Below, in pieces: positions 24,234 to 32,497 of a stretch of DNA of 64,000 nt (position 1 is its first letter; every line of letters starts with the position of its first letter). The stretch spans positions 2,754,501 to 2,818,500 of the forward strand of contig NZ_CP119967.1 of the NCBI RefSeq assembly GCF_029543085.1, given 5' to 3'. The notes under the pieces are model-generated. The model did no database searches. It saw only the letters and a list, made by a program, of their open reading frames with translations, and was not told the DNA's origin. Origin of the DNA: Pseudomonas sp. A34-9. Its GTDB lineage: Bacteria; Pseudomonadota; Gammaproteobacteria; Pseudomonadales; Pseudomonadaceae. A program made the translations under genes and the position numbers.

Positions 24234-25205
24234 AGGTTGTTTCTGGTCTTGTTTGCGAGTAATGGCGAGACTCAACAGGACCGAACCCAGAATCACCCCG
24301 CCCACCACCGCCAACGACCATTCCACCGGCATGTGCAGCCACGGCAGCAACACCATCTTGCCGCCGATAAACACCAGCACAATCGCCAGCCCATACTTGA
24401 GCAAGTGAAAGCGGTCCGCCATGTCCGCCAGCAGGAAATACAGCGCGCGCAATCCCATGATCGCGAAGATATTCGAAGTGAACACAATGAACGGATCAGT
24501 CGTCACGGCGAAGATTGCCGGGATGCTGTCGACCGCAAACATCAGGTCACTGGCCTCAATCAGCACCAGTACCAGGAACATCGGAGTCGCCCAGCGCACG
24601 CCGTTCTGCAGGACGAAAAAGCGTTCGCCATGAAAGCTACTGGTGATGCGCATATGTCCGCGCACCCAGCGCAGCAACGGATTCTTGTCCAGGTCCGGCT
24701 GGTGCTCGGCAAACACCAGCATCTTGATCCCGGTGAAGATCAGGAACACCCCGAACGCATACAGCAGCCATTCGAACTGGGAAACCAGCCAGACACCGGC
24801 AAAAATCATCACCGCGCGCATCACGATGGCCCCGAGCACGCCATACAGCAACACCCGCCGCTGAAGCTCCGGCGGCACGGCGAAGTAGCTGAAGATCATC
24901 ACGAAGACGAACATGTTGTCGATCGACAGCGATTGCTCGATCAGATATCCAGTGAGGAATTCGAGGGTTTTCTGCCGGGCGGTGTCAGCGCCGAACGCGC
25001 CGTGCAGATACCACCAGAGCAGCGCCGCGAAACTCAGTGCCAGCAAGCACCAGGCGATGACCCAGGACAAGGCTTCGCGCACTGACACCCGATGCGCCTT
25101 GCGCCCCCCGAAGACGAACAGGTCCAATGCCAGCATGGCAAGCACGAAGACGATGAAGGCGCCCCACATCCACGGTTCGCCGATATTGATGTTTGTGGCT
25201 GGCAT
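24228..25205 (-). CDS. TerC-family integral membrane protein
   Basis: A 325-residue protein with about nine membrane segments of the TerC/Alx family, linked to manganese and other metal export (family knowledge). Conserved intramembrane acidic motifs are visible: SLSIDNMFVFVMIFSYF (about 90-106) and EASDLMFAVDSIPAIFAVT (about 205-223). Start ATG 25205 (MPATNINIGEPWMWGAFIVF) is chosen because AGGGAG lies 6 bases upstream; a longer frame from 25250 lacks an SD. Its last codons and stop fall in the REP repeat. No Mn riboswitch could be recognised upstream. Confidence 0.87.
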   Translation of the reverse strand: MPATNINIGEPWMWGAFIVFVLAMLALDLFVFGGRKAHRVSVREALSWVIAWCLLALSFAALLWWYLHGAFGADTARQKTLEFLTGYLIEQSLSIDNMFVFVMIFSYFAVPPELQRRVLLYGVLGAIVMRAVMIFAGVWLVSQFEWLLYAFGVFLIFTGIKMLVFAEHQPDLDKNPLLRWVRGHMRITSSFHGERFFVLQNGVRWATPMFLVLVLIEASDLMFAVDSIPAIFAVTTDPFIVFTSNIFAIMGLRALYFLLADMADRFHLLKYGLAIVLVFIGGKMVLLPWLHMPVEWSLAVVGGVILGSVLLSLAITRKQDQKQPL

Positions 25206-25357
25206 GTCACGCTCCCTGTCTATTATTGGATTGGGGTCAGACGAGGCCATGCTAGCGACGAGTTTGCGGCAAAGAAAAATCGTTTATTTCTGCGCAACAG
25301 TTCGTTAAAAACGAACTATCCGCCCTCGTTAACAGCTCGGGCACTTTTTACGGAGCA

Positions 25358-26314
25358 ATGTTTTCAGCGATGAATACCGACATTCTCGAACCTCAAGCGG
25401 TGTGCAGTCCGATTACCAGCAGCGCGATTTTCATTGTCGCGACATTGAATGCAGGAGCTGAAGCCGCGCAAACCGTCAAAGACTGGTGCGGCGATGTCGC
25501 CGGGCTGGTGCGTTCGGTTGGCAAGCGCGTACCGACGGGCAATCTGACGTGCATCTGCGGCTTTTCCTCGAATGCCTGGGATCGCCTGTTTGGCAGTCCG
25601 CGTCCGGCGTCGCTGCACGGTTTTCGCGAGTTTGGCGGGGAAGGGCGGCACGCTCCGGCAACCCCGGGTGACCTTTTGCTGCACATCCGCGCCGATCAAA
25701 TGGACCTGTGTTTTGAGCTGGCCACACAGATCATGGCGGCCCTCGGTGAGGCGGTGACGGTGGTCGATGAGGTGCAGGGTTTCCGCTATTTCGACATGCG
25801 CAGCATCATTGGTTTCGTCGACGGCACGGAAAACCCGGTCGGGCGCAAAGCGGTCAATTTCACCATCGTCGGTGATGAAGACCCGGACTTCAGCGGTGGC
25901 AGTTATGTGCTGGTGCAAAAGTACCTGCACAACATGAGCGTCTGGAACGGCTTGAGCGTCGAGGCGCAGGAGCGGGTGATTGGTCGCACGAAACTCTCCG
26001 ATATCGAACTGGACGATGCCGTCAAACCGAGCAACTCGCACAGCGCGCTGACCACCATCACCAACGCCCAAGGCGAGGAAGTGAAAATCCTCCGGGACAA
26101 CATGCCGTTCGGCCGTCCGGGAGCCGGGGAGTTCGGCACCTTCTTTATCGGCTATGCGCGCTCGCCCGAGCCGATGGAGCAGATGCTGGAAAACATGTTC
26201 GTCGGCAAGCCGCCGGGCAACTACGACAAGTTGTTGGACTTCAGCACGGCGGTCACCGGAAGTCTGTATTTCGTGCCGTCGGCGGATCTGCTGGAAGAAT
26301 TGGCGGATCGCTGA
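25358..26314 (+). CDS. Dye-decolourising (DyP-type) haem peroxidase, YfeX-like
   Basis: A 318-residue cytoplasmic DyP peroxidase of the P/B subfamily, which oxidises organic substrates with H2O2. The signature GxxDG occurs as IIGFVDGTENPVGRKA (about 148-163). The probable proximal haem histidine is in VKPSNSHSALT (about 226), and RDNMPFG carries the distal arginine region. Length is normal for YfeX. Start ATG 25358 is close to its SD (CGGAG); ATG 25370 is an alternative. It is divergent from terC and convergent with an AraC regulator. No encapsulin gene is nearby. Confidence 0.88.
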   Translation: MFSAMNTDILEPQAVCSPITSSAIFIVATLNAGAEAAQTVKDWCGDVAGLVRSVGKRVPTGNLTCICGFSSNAWDRLFGSPRPASLHGFREFGGEGRHAPATPGDLLLHIRADQMDLCFELATQIMAALGEAVTVVDEVQGFRYFDMRSIIGFVDGTENPVGRKAVNFTIVGDEDPDFSGGSYVLVQKYLHNMSVWNGLSVEAQERVIGRTKLSDIELDDAVKPSNSHSALTTITNAQGEEVKILRDNMPFGRPGAGEFGTFFIGYARSPEPMEQMLENMFVGKPPGNYDKLLDFSTAVTGSLYFVPSADLLEELADR

Positions 26315-27103
26315 TCAGCGAAAAAACTCGCCGGGCGTCTCGCCGAACTGTTGGCGAAACGCCGCAATAAACGCCGACGTCGATTCATAACCGCAGGCCA
26401 GCGCGACGTCGGTGACGCGCTCCCCTTTCTCCAACGGTGTCAGCGCACCGAGCAGGCGCAAGCGCTGGCGCCAGGCGCGGAAGGTCAGGCCGGTGTCGCG
26501 CAGAAACAGGCGCGTAAGGGTCTTTTCGGTGACGCCGAACTTCTCGCTCCAGTGGCTCAGCGTGGTCTGCTGTTCCGGGTGTTGTTCAAGGCTCTGGTAG
26601 ATCTGCTTTAAGCGGGTGTCTTGCGGCAGCGGCAGCATCAGGTCGATCTGCGGCGCTTCGGCCAGTTGATCGAGGATCACTTGGGCGAGACGTCCGTGCG
26701 GGCCACTCGGGTCGTATTCCACCGGGACCTGACTGAACGCGCGGATCAGTTCCCTGAGCAGATCGCTGACGCCGAGCACATGACAGCGCTCGATTGCCCA
26801 TCCGGCGACGCTGCAATCGATGTAGAGGCTGCGCATTTCCGTGTGCGGCGAGCTGAATACCCGATGCGGCACGCCCGCCGGGATCCACACGGCGCGCTCC
26901 GGCGGGGCGACAAAGCGGCCGACGCTGGTCTGGATTTCGAGCACGCCCTGAATCGCATAGGACAACTGTACCCACGGGTGACTGTGACGCCGGGTCAGGG
27001 CGCGATTGGGCAGTGATTCGGTGCGCCCGTACAGTGGGCGCGGCAGGCTGGGCAGCCCGGGAATGCTGCGCCGCACGCTTTTGTCATGTCCTTTAGGCGG
27101 CAT
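26315..27103 (-). CDS. AraC-family transcriptional regulator
   Basis: A 262-residue regulator with an N-terminal cupin sensor (RRHSHPWVQLSYAIQGVLEI, about 38-57) and a C-terminal AraC DNA-binding domain with two helix-turn-helices (LSHWSEKFGVTEKTLTRLFL and VTDVALACGYESTSAFIAAF). Start ATG 27103 (MPPKGHDKSVRRS) has GAAGGG 8 bases upstream; the longer frame to 27169 is rejected. It is divergent from an SBF-type transporter 84 bases away, which is its probable target. The cupin ligand is unknown. Confidence 0.87.
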   Translation of the reverse strand: MPPKGHDKSVRRSIPGLPSLPRPLYGRTESLPNRALTRRHSHPWVQLSYAIQGVLEIQTSVGRFVAPPERAVWIPAGVPHRVFSSPHTEMRSLYIDCSVAGWAIERCHVLGVSDLLRELIRAFSQVPVEYDPSGPHGRLAQVILDQLAEAPQIDLMLPLPQDTRLKQIYQSLEQHPEQQTTLSHWSEKFGVTEKTLTRLFLRDTGLTFRAWRQRLRLLGALTPLEKGERVTDVALACGYESTSAFIAAFRQQFGETPGEFFR

Positions 27104-27187
27104 CTTGTGGCCCTTCGGCGTTAGTCGGTAATTGGCAGTCACGTTAGAGTCGTCAGCACGCACTGGCAACCCCCGGATGAACCGACC

Positions 27188-28186
27188 ATGACTCGCCCAC
27201 GCTTTTTACCCGACAACTTCACCCTTACGCTGATTGGCGTCGTGCTGCTGGCCAGTTTCCTGCCGGCCAGCGGCCAGGTCGCCGTCGGCTTCGGCTGGCT
27301 GACCAACATCGCCATCGCCCTGTTGTTTTTCCTGCATGGCGCCAAGCTCTCGCGTGAATCGATCATTGCCGGCGCCGGCCACTGGCGCCTGCATTTGCTG
27401 GTGTTCGGCCTGACGTTTGTGCTTTTCCCGTTACTGGGCCTGGCGCTCAAACCACTGCTGTCACCGCTGATCGGCGACAAGCTGTACATGGGCATGCTTT
27501 ACCTGTGCGCGTTGCCGGCGACAGTGCAGTCGGCGATCGCCTTCACCTCACTGGCGCGGGGCAATATCCCGGCGGCGATTTGCAGCGCGGCGGCGTCGAG
27601 CCTGTTCGGGATTTTCCTTACGCCGTTGTTGGTGACGCTGCTGCTCAACGTCCACGGTGACGGCGGTTCGACGCTGGATGCGATTCTGAAAATCAGCGTG
27701 CAATTGCTGCTGCCATTTATTGCCGGGCAGATCGCCCGGCGCTGGATCGGTGCGTGGGTGGGGCGCAACAAGAACTGGCTGAAGTTCGTCGATCAGGGCT
27801 CGATTCTGTTGGTGGTCTACGGCGCATTCAGCGAGGCGGTCAACGAAGGCATCTGGCATCAGATCCCGGTAGTCGATCTGCTCGGGCTGGTGGTGGTTTG
27901 CTGCATCCTGCTGGCGCTGGTGTTGCTGGCATCGACACTGCTCGGCAAGGCCTTCGGCTTCAGCCAGGAAGACCGCATCACCATTTTGTTCTGCGGCTCG
28001 AAAAAGAGCTTGGCCACCGGTGTGCCGATGGCGCAGGTGTTGTTTGCCGGCAGCACGATTGGCGTGTTGATTCTGCCGTTGATGCTGTTCCATCAGATTC
28101 AACTGATGGTCTGTGCGGTGCTGGCCCAGCGCTACGCCAAACGCCCGGAATCGGTGCCAGAGCTGATGGCGCAAGTCGACCCGTAA
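27188..28186 (+). CDS. SBF-like (bile acid:sodium symporter family) transporter, YfeH type
   Basis: A 332-residue membrane protein with about ten hydrophobic segments, matching the SBF-like/YfeH branch of the BASS superfamily. Landmarks are IALLFFLHGAKLSRESIIAG (about 38-57), LCALPATVQSAIAFTSLARG (about 102-121) and FCGSKKSLATGVPMAQVLFA (about 266-285). Members carry organic anions; the substrate here is unknown. The adjacent divergent AraC regulator suggests inducible expression. A family B REP pair follows the stop. Confidence 0.85.
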   Translation: MTRPRFLPDNFTLTLIGVVLLASFLPASGQVAVGFGWLTNIAIALLFFLHGAKLSRESIIAGAGHWRLHLLVFGLTFVLFPLLGLALKPLLSPLIGDKLYMGMLYLCALPATVQSAIAFTSLARGNIPAAICSAAASSLFGIFLTPLLVTLLLNVHGDGGSTLDAILKISVQLLLPFIAGQIARRWIGAWVGRNKNWLKFVDQGSILLVVYGAFSEAVNEGIWHQIPVVDLLGLVVVCCILLALVLLASTLLGKAFGFSQEDRITILFCGSKKSLATGVPMAQVLFAGSTIGVLILPLMLFHQIQLMVCAVLAQRYAKRPESVPELMAQVDP

Positions 28187-28199
28187 CACACCGCCCCCA

Positions 28200-28284
28200 T
28201 GTAGGAGCTGCCGAAGGCTGCGATCTTTTGATCTTGTCTTTTAAAAAACAAAGTCAAAAGATCGCAGCCTGCGGCAGCTCCTAC
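28200..28284. repeat. REP pair (family B) overlapping the response-regulator stop
   Basis: TGTAGGAGCTGCCGAAGGCT and its inverse around TTTTGATCTTG. The right edge CTACAG supplies the TAG stop of the minus-strand gene at 28281. Confidence 0.88.
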
Positions 28285-28883
28285 AGAGTTCCTGCGTATT
28301 TCACGGCGGCTGCACGCGAGGGCACGTTCAAGGTGCGCAACAACGACGACACATGAATCCGCACCGTGAACGGGGAAATATCCAGTTCACGGGCGATTTC
28401 CTTGTTGGTCTTGCCTTGGGCGATCAAGCGCAGAACGTCTTGCTGACGAGGCGTAAGGGCGGCGCCGGTTTCCAGCGGCAGCAAGCCGGACGGCGCAAAC
28501 TTCACCAGCACCTCACCTTCACGAATCGCCAGAATCGCCTGACCGATTTCATCGGGGGCAATGTTTTTGCCGATAAAACCGTCAATGCCAGCGGTCATGA
28601 CTTCGCTGATCAACGACTCATCATCGACCATCGACACCACGATCAGCGTGGTACGCGGCAAGCGTCGACGCAGTTCGGCGAGCTGGCTGACACACGTGAG
28701 CCCGGGGAAACGCAGATCGAGAATCAATGTGTCCGGCGCATCACCCAAAGGCAGCAGGGCCAGCACGGCGTCGAGATCGCCGGCTTCGTCGATAACGGCT
28801 TCGGGCAGCAACCGCTGAACCGTGCGCAGCATCGCTTCGCGAAACAGCGGGTGATCGTCGGCTATGATAATTCGGCAGGTCAT
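28281..28883 (-). CDS. NarL/LuxR-family response regulator
   Basis: A 200-residue two-component response regulator. The receiver domain (1-120) has the acidic pair in [10 protein letters not shown], the phospho-acceptor Asp in [11 protein letters not shown] (about residue 56) and Lys in GFIGKNIAP. The LuxR helix-turn-helix (about 140-195) contains [20 protein letters not shown] and [27 protein letters not shown] precedes the start by about 7 bases. It is divergent from the hybrid histidine kinase at 28999, its likely partner. The stop codon comes from the REP repeat. Similar regulator/kinase pairs control alcohol and acetate oxidation in Pseudomonas, but no target is visible here. Confidence 0.88.
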   Translation of the reverse strand: MTCRIIIADDHPLFREAMLRTVQRLLPEAVIDEAGDLDAVLALLPLGDAPDTLILDLRFPGLTCVSQLAELRRRLPRTTLIVVSMVDDESLISEVMTAGIDGFIGKNIAPDEIGQAILAIREGEVLVKFAPSGLLPLETGAALTPRQQDVLRLIAQGKTNKEIARELDISPFTVRIHVSSLLRTLNVPSRAAAVKYAGTL

Positions 28884-28998
28884 GGCGTGACCCTCCCTGG
28901 GTCAAGCGTTGTTCAAGGCTTGCACCTTAGCACCGGGCGCGAAGGTTGCCTGTAGGCTGATTCGGAAACTGACGATTGCCGCACAAGGACGTTTGACC

Positions 28999-30621
28999 AT
29001 GAAGTTCGAGAAAAACACCGAACTCGACCAGGCCAATCTGCGCATTATCATTGCCAGCATTGCCGTGGTTTACATGCTCATACTGGGTTTTTTGCCGGGG
29101 CAGCGCTTCGATACGTACCTGCCGATCATTACCTACATCATTGTGTTTTTGTTGGCCTCCATCGCCCTGCGTCAGGCGATTGCGCGCTGGCCGGGGCATT
29201 ACCCGGCGCGACGGATTTTCGGCATGATCCACGATTACACCGGCACCTGCTTTGGTCTGGTGGTGGGTGGCGAGATGGCGCTGCCGCTGTATGCGGTGAT
29301 CATTTGGGTCAACCTTGGCAATGGCATGCGCTACGGCTCGCGCTATCTGGCGATTGCCACCGCACTGGCGTTGCTGGCATTGCTGTGTGTTTATCGACTG
29401 ACGCCGGTGTGGCAGGCGCAACCGTTCATGGTGTTGATGCTGATGCTCACCAGCACGGTGATTCCGTTTTATGCGCATTTGTTGCTGGAACGTACGCGCA
29501 AGGCCTCCGAAGAAGCGGTTGCGGCGAATCTGGAAAAGTCGCGCTTTCTTGCCCAGGCCAGTCATGACCTGCGTCAGCCGATCCATTCGATTGGCCTGTT
29601 TACCGCGTGCCTGCGTGAGTCGCGATTGGGTGATGACGAGCGGCGGTTGGTCGACAACATCGACCGTTCGTTGCTCAACGTGTCGCAGTTGTTTCGCTCG
29701 ATTCTCGACCTATACACCCTCGATAACGGTCGTGTCTTGCCCAAGCTGCAAAGCGTGAATCTGGGCGAATGGCTGGCGGATTTGATTCGCCAGAACGCTG
29801 AAGCCGCTCGTTGGGCCGGCGTTGAGCTGCGTTTGCGTGCTTGCCAGTACTGGGTTCAGACCGATCCGGCGTTGCTGGCGACCATGGTGCAGAACGTGCT
29901 GTCCAACTGCTTCAAATACGGTGCGCATCGGCCGGTGTTGATCGGCGTGCGTCGGCGCGGGGCAGGGCTGGCGATCGTGGTTTATGACCGTGGCAACGGT
30001 ATCGCCGAGGAGCATCTGGGCAAGGTGTTCGAGGAGTTTTACCGGGTGCGGCAAGTGCGCGACAAAGACGTCGAAGGCGTGGGGCTGGGGCTGTCGATCG
30101 TCAAGCGTCTGGGGGAGTTGATTGGCGTGGGTGTTGCCCTGCGCTCGCGGCTCGGGCGGGGAACGGCGGTGACCTTGTACGGGTTGCCGATCACCGCGCC
30201 GCCGCAGTCGGCGGTCAATCGGGATGAGGTGCGCCAGGTCGGTTTGCTGACCGGCTTGAAGGTGTGTCTGGTGGAGGATGATCGCAATGTGTTGCTTGCG
30301 ACTTCGGCGTTATTGGAGCGCTGGGGCTGCTCGGTGCAGGCGGAGCTGAGCGGGCAGAATCTGATTACCGACTGCGACATCATCGTTGCCGACTATGACC
30401 TCGGCACCCACGCTACCGGTATCGAATGCATCGACGATGTGCGCAGGCAGCGCGGTTGGGCTGTGCCAGCGATGATCATCACCGGACATGACGTCGAAAA
30501 AATCCAGGCAGCCCTGCACGACCGCGACATCGCCATCCTGTCCAAACCGGTACGCCCGGCGGAACTGCGCGCGACCTTGCGTACCCTGCGCGAACGTCGA
30601 CCACAACCCGAAACCCTGTAG
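28999..30621 (+). CDS. Hybrid sensor histidine kinase/response regulator
   Basis: A 540-residue protein with about six N-terminal membrane segments (residues 15-170). A histidine kinase core follows: H-box FLAQASHDLRQPIHSIGLF (His near 198), N-box MVQNVLSNCFKYG and G-boxes VYDRGNGI and GVGLGLSIVKRLG. A C-terminal receiver domain comes last (VCLVEDDRNVLL, DCDIIVADYDLG, ILSKPVRPAEL). ATG 28999 is chosen because AAGGACG lies upstream and MKFEKNTELDQ opens the membrane domain; the frame extends further but without an SD. The divergent partner is the LuxR-type regulator. The last codon and stop (CTG TAG) belong to the following REP repeat. Confidence 0.87.
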   Translation: MKFEKNTELDQANLRIIIASIAVVYMLILGFLPGQRFDTYLPIITYIIVFLLASIALRQAIARWPGHYPARRIFGMIHDYTGTCFGLVVGGEMALPLYAVIIWVNLGNGMRYGSRYLAIATALALLALLCVYRLTPVWQAQPFMVLMLMLTSTVIPFYAHLLLERTRKASEEAVAANLEKSRFLAQASHDLRQPIHSIGLFTACLRESRLGDDERRLVDNIDRSLLNVSQLFRSILDLYTLDNGRVLPKLQSVNLGEWLADLIRQNAEAARWAGVELRLRACQYWVQTDPALLATMVQNVLSNCFKYGAHRPVLIGVRRRGAGLAIVVYDRGNGIAEEHLGKVFEEFYRVRQVRDKDVEGVGLGLSIVKRLGELIGVGVALRSRLGRGTAVTLYGLPITAPPQSAVNRDEVRQVGLLTGLKVCLVEDDRNVLLATSALLERWGCSVQAELSGQNLITDCDIIVADYDLGTHATGIECIDDVRRQRGWAVPAMIITGHDVEKIQAALHDRDIAILSKPVRPAELRATLRTLRERRPQPETL

Positions 30622-30711
30622 GCGCTGCGGCACGCTGCGATCTTTTGATGTTGACGTGAAGAGCAAGATCAAAAGATCGCAGCCTCGTTGCACTCGTCAG
30701 CTCCTACAGGG
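30618..30711. repeat. REP pair (family B, diverged) supplying a stop codon
   Basis: CTGTAGGCGCTGCGGCACGC and the inverse CGTCAGCTCCTACAGG around a TTTTGATGTTG centre. TAG at 30619 is the stop of the kinase gene. Confidence 0.8.
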
Positions 30712-30719
30712 TCAGGCGT

Positions 30720-31028
30720 CTATCGTTTGCACAGGTAATCCTGGGTGATGGTGGTTTGCAGGCAGTTGTATTGGCCCATGGTGCGGCAGTTGTTTTTCTC
30801 GGAACCGGTAACCTCGGCGTTTTTGTAGCCCCAGGTCTTGCAGCGTTGTGCGGCGACGGTCAGGCCTTGTTCGGCGCTGGTCTGGCCGCTTTCGAATTGA
30901 CCCAGTTCATAGGAGACCTGGACGATGCCATCGTTTTTGCTGCCGCCGGTGGCTTCCCATTGTTTGGGTGTGGCGCAGCCCGTGAGGAACAGGGCGCTGA
31001 GGGTGAGTGTTGCGATCAGGGATTTCAT
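30720..31028 (-). CDS. YecR-like small lipoprotein
   Basis: A 102-residue predicted lipoprotein. The signal peptide MKSLIATLTLSALFLTGC ends in a lipobox (LTGC, Cys 18). The mature part is WEATGGSKNDGIVQVSYELG followed by four cysteines and TTITQDYLCKR. It resembles the YecR family of small lipoproteins of unknown role. Start ATG 31028 replaces a longer frame. It stands alone between a REP repeat and the repeat-protein gene. Confidence 0.8.
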   Translation of the reverse strand: MKSLIATLTLSALFLTGCATPKQWEATGGSKNDGIVQVSYELGQFESGQTSAEQGLTVAAQRCKTWGYKNAEVTGSEKNNCRTMGQYNCLQTTITQDYLCKR

Positions 31029-31220
31029 GGTGTTTCTTCCTTGGTCTTTTTTGATGTCCAGGCACAACGATCCCGCACGCTGCAAACAGGCAACGTTGAG
31101 TAGCATCGGGGGTTGCGTGGGAATATAGCGCCCGGCGACAGGGCGGTCGATTAGCACAAATGTGCTAGTGCGGCGCTCAACAGGCGGCTGGAAGGATCCG
31201 CCTGTTGCGCCGAGAGAGGG

Positions 31221-31946
31221 TTACTGTGGGCTGTTGAACTGGTCGGAATAGCTGCCCGTCATCAATGCTGAGGCAACTCGATCAGAGCCAACGCCGACAC
31301 GAGAATAGGCCACCCGGTTGACGCCCGTACGATCGGCGCCATCTGCAGCCAATGCGCCTGCACCAACATGGTCGGCACCGTCAGAAGCGACCGCGCCCGC
31401 GCCAACATGGTCAGCGCCGTCAGAAGCCACCGCGCCTGCGCCAACATGGTCAGCGCCGTCAGAAGCCACCGCGCCTGCGCCAACATGGTCAGCGCCGTCA
31501 GAAGCCACCGCGCCTGCGCCAACATGATCAGCGCCGTCAGAAGCTACCGCGCCTGCGCCAACATGGTCAGCGCCGTCAGAAGCCACCGCGCCTGCGCCAA
31601 CATGGTCGGCGCCATCAGAAGCGACTTCGCCAGCGCCAACATGATCGGCGCCATCAGAAGCGACTGCGCCAGCGCCAACATGATCGGCGCCATCAGAAGC
31701 CACGGCACCCGCACCAACATGATCGGCACCATCAGAAGCCACCGCACCAGCGCCGACATGATCAGCCCCATCGGAAGCCACCGCGCCCGCACCCACATGA
31801 TCAGCACCATCCGAAGCTACCGCTCCGGCCCCGACATGATCCGATCCATCGGAAGCCAACGCCTGCGGCTGCGCGGCCCAGACATTGGGCACCACAACGG
31901 TCGCCACGACCGCCAGAAGCACGCCTGACAACAGCTTGTGTTTCAT
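31221..31946 (-). CDS. Secreted repeat protein with 13-residue tandem repeats
   Basis: A 241-residue protein with a signal peptide (MKHKLLSGVLLAVVATVVVP, cleavage after VWA). About 14 tandem copies of VASDGADHVGAGA follow. The protein closes with RTGVNRVAYSRVGVGSDRVA and SYSDQFNSPQ. GGAGAA precedes ATG 31946. The 39-base DNA repeats are nearly identical in the array centre and drift at both ends, as expected for unequal crossing-over. Regular Asp and His residues could bind metal, and the periodicity could form a beta-solenoid; both are inference. No catalytic motif is seen. Similar ASDGxDxVGA-type proteins occur in other pseudomonads without assigned function. Confidence 0.8.
   Translation of the reverse strand: MKHKLLSGVLLAVVATVVVPNVWAAQPQALASDGSDHVGAGAVASDGADHVGAGAVASDGADHVGAGAVASDGADHVGAGAVASDGADHVGAGAVASDGADHVGAGEVASDGADHVGAGAVASDGADHVGAGAVASDGADHVGAGAVASDGADHVGAGAVASDGADHVGAGAVASDGADHVGAGAVASDGADHVGAGALAADGADRTGVNRVAYSRVGVGSDRVASALMTGSYSDQFNSPQ
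31340..31860. repeat. 39-bp tandem repeat array (about 13-14 units)
   Basis: Direct repeats of 39 bases within the coding region of the secreted repeat protein. The units nearest the 3' coding end are almost identical, while those nearest the signal peptide are more diverged. Copy number is likely to vary between strains. Confidence 0.88.
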
Positions 31947-32497
31947 AGTTTTCTCCATGACCCGGCAGCCACAAAGCGACAAGGCATCGCTCGCCGTATG
32001 CTCGCTGGCAGTGCGACTCATTGGCCTGGGTCGTCTGGTGGGCGAAAGGCACGGGCACGCCGTCTGGCGCGCGGGTGTCGACATAAACATAATCGAACTG
32101 ATTGAGTATAGATCGCGATAGCGCAGCGGTACGGCGGGGGGATCGACGGCCTTTAGGCGCTTCTCTTCCTGCCCGATTCGGGCAAAGCTCAAATCAGTCT
32201 AAAAACTCTGATTCAAGTCCACGAGCCTTTGCTAGGCTCAAAGATGTAGGCGAAGACGCAGACTGATGCGCAATCGGATAGCAAGGGGGCGTGGGGCGCG
32301 CTCCGAAAGGTACACGGTTAGAAAGATCTCCGCGCTGAGATCCAGCCCTTATGCCGTGTGAAGCAGCCGAGGCACTAACTTTCAATTTGACCCGGTACTG
32401 TGGGAAGCCCGATAAACCTTGTAAGCCAGAGACCAGCACTGGCCGCCTACTCGAACACCAAAGCCCGCTTCGTGCGGGCTTTGTCGTTCTTGCAAGG
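31947..32497. other. Intergenic region, promoter side of repeat protein
   Basis: The 550 bases contain no supportable gene. The right end holds the transsulfuration operon terminator (32458-32483). An imperfect inverted sequence around 32310-32350 (AGATCTCCGCGCTGAGATC) is noted but not assigned. Confidence 0.5.
32458..32483 (-). terminator. Terminator after cystathionine gamma-lyase
   Basis: AAAGCCCGC, a short loop, GCGGGCTTT, 15 bases after the minus-strand stop. T-tracts on both sides are short. Confidence 0.65.

Noticed and set aside
25206..25357. Manganese (yybP-ykoY) riboswitch upstream of terC
   Set aside because: The conserved loop sequences could not be recognised in the short leader.
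31318..31948. Plus-strand reading frames and possible CRISPR-like spacing in the 39-bp repeat region
   Set aside because: The repeats are contiguous coding repeats with no unique spacers, and the minus-strand frame has a signal peptide and SD.
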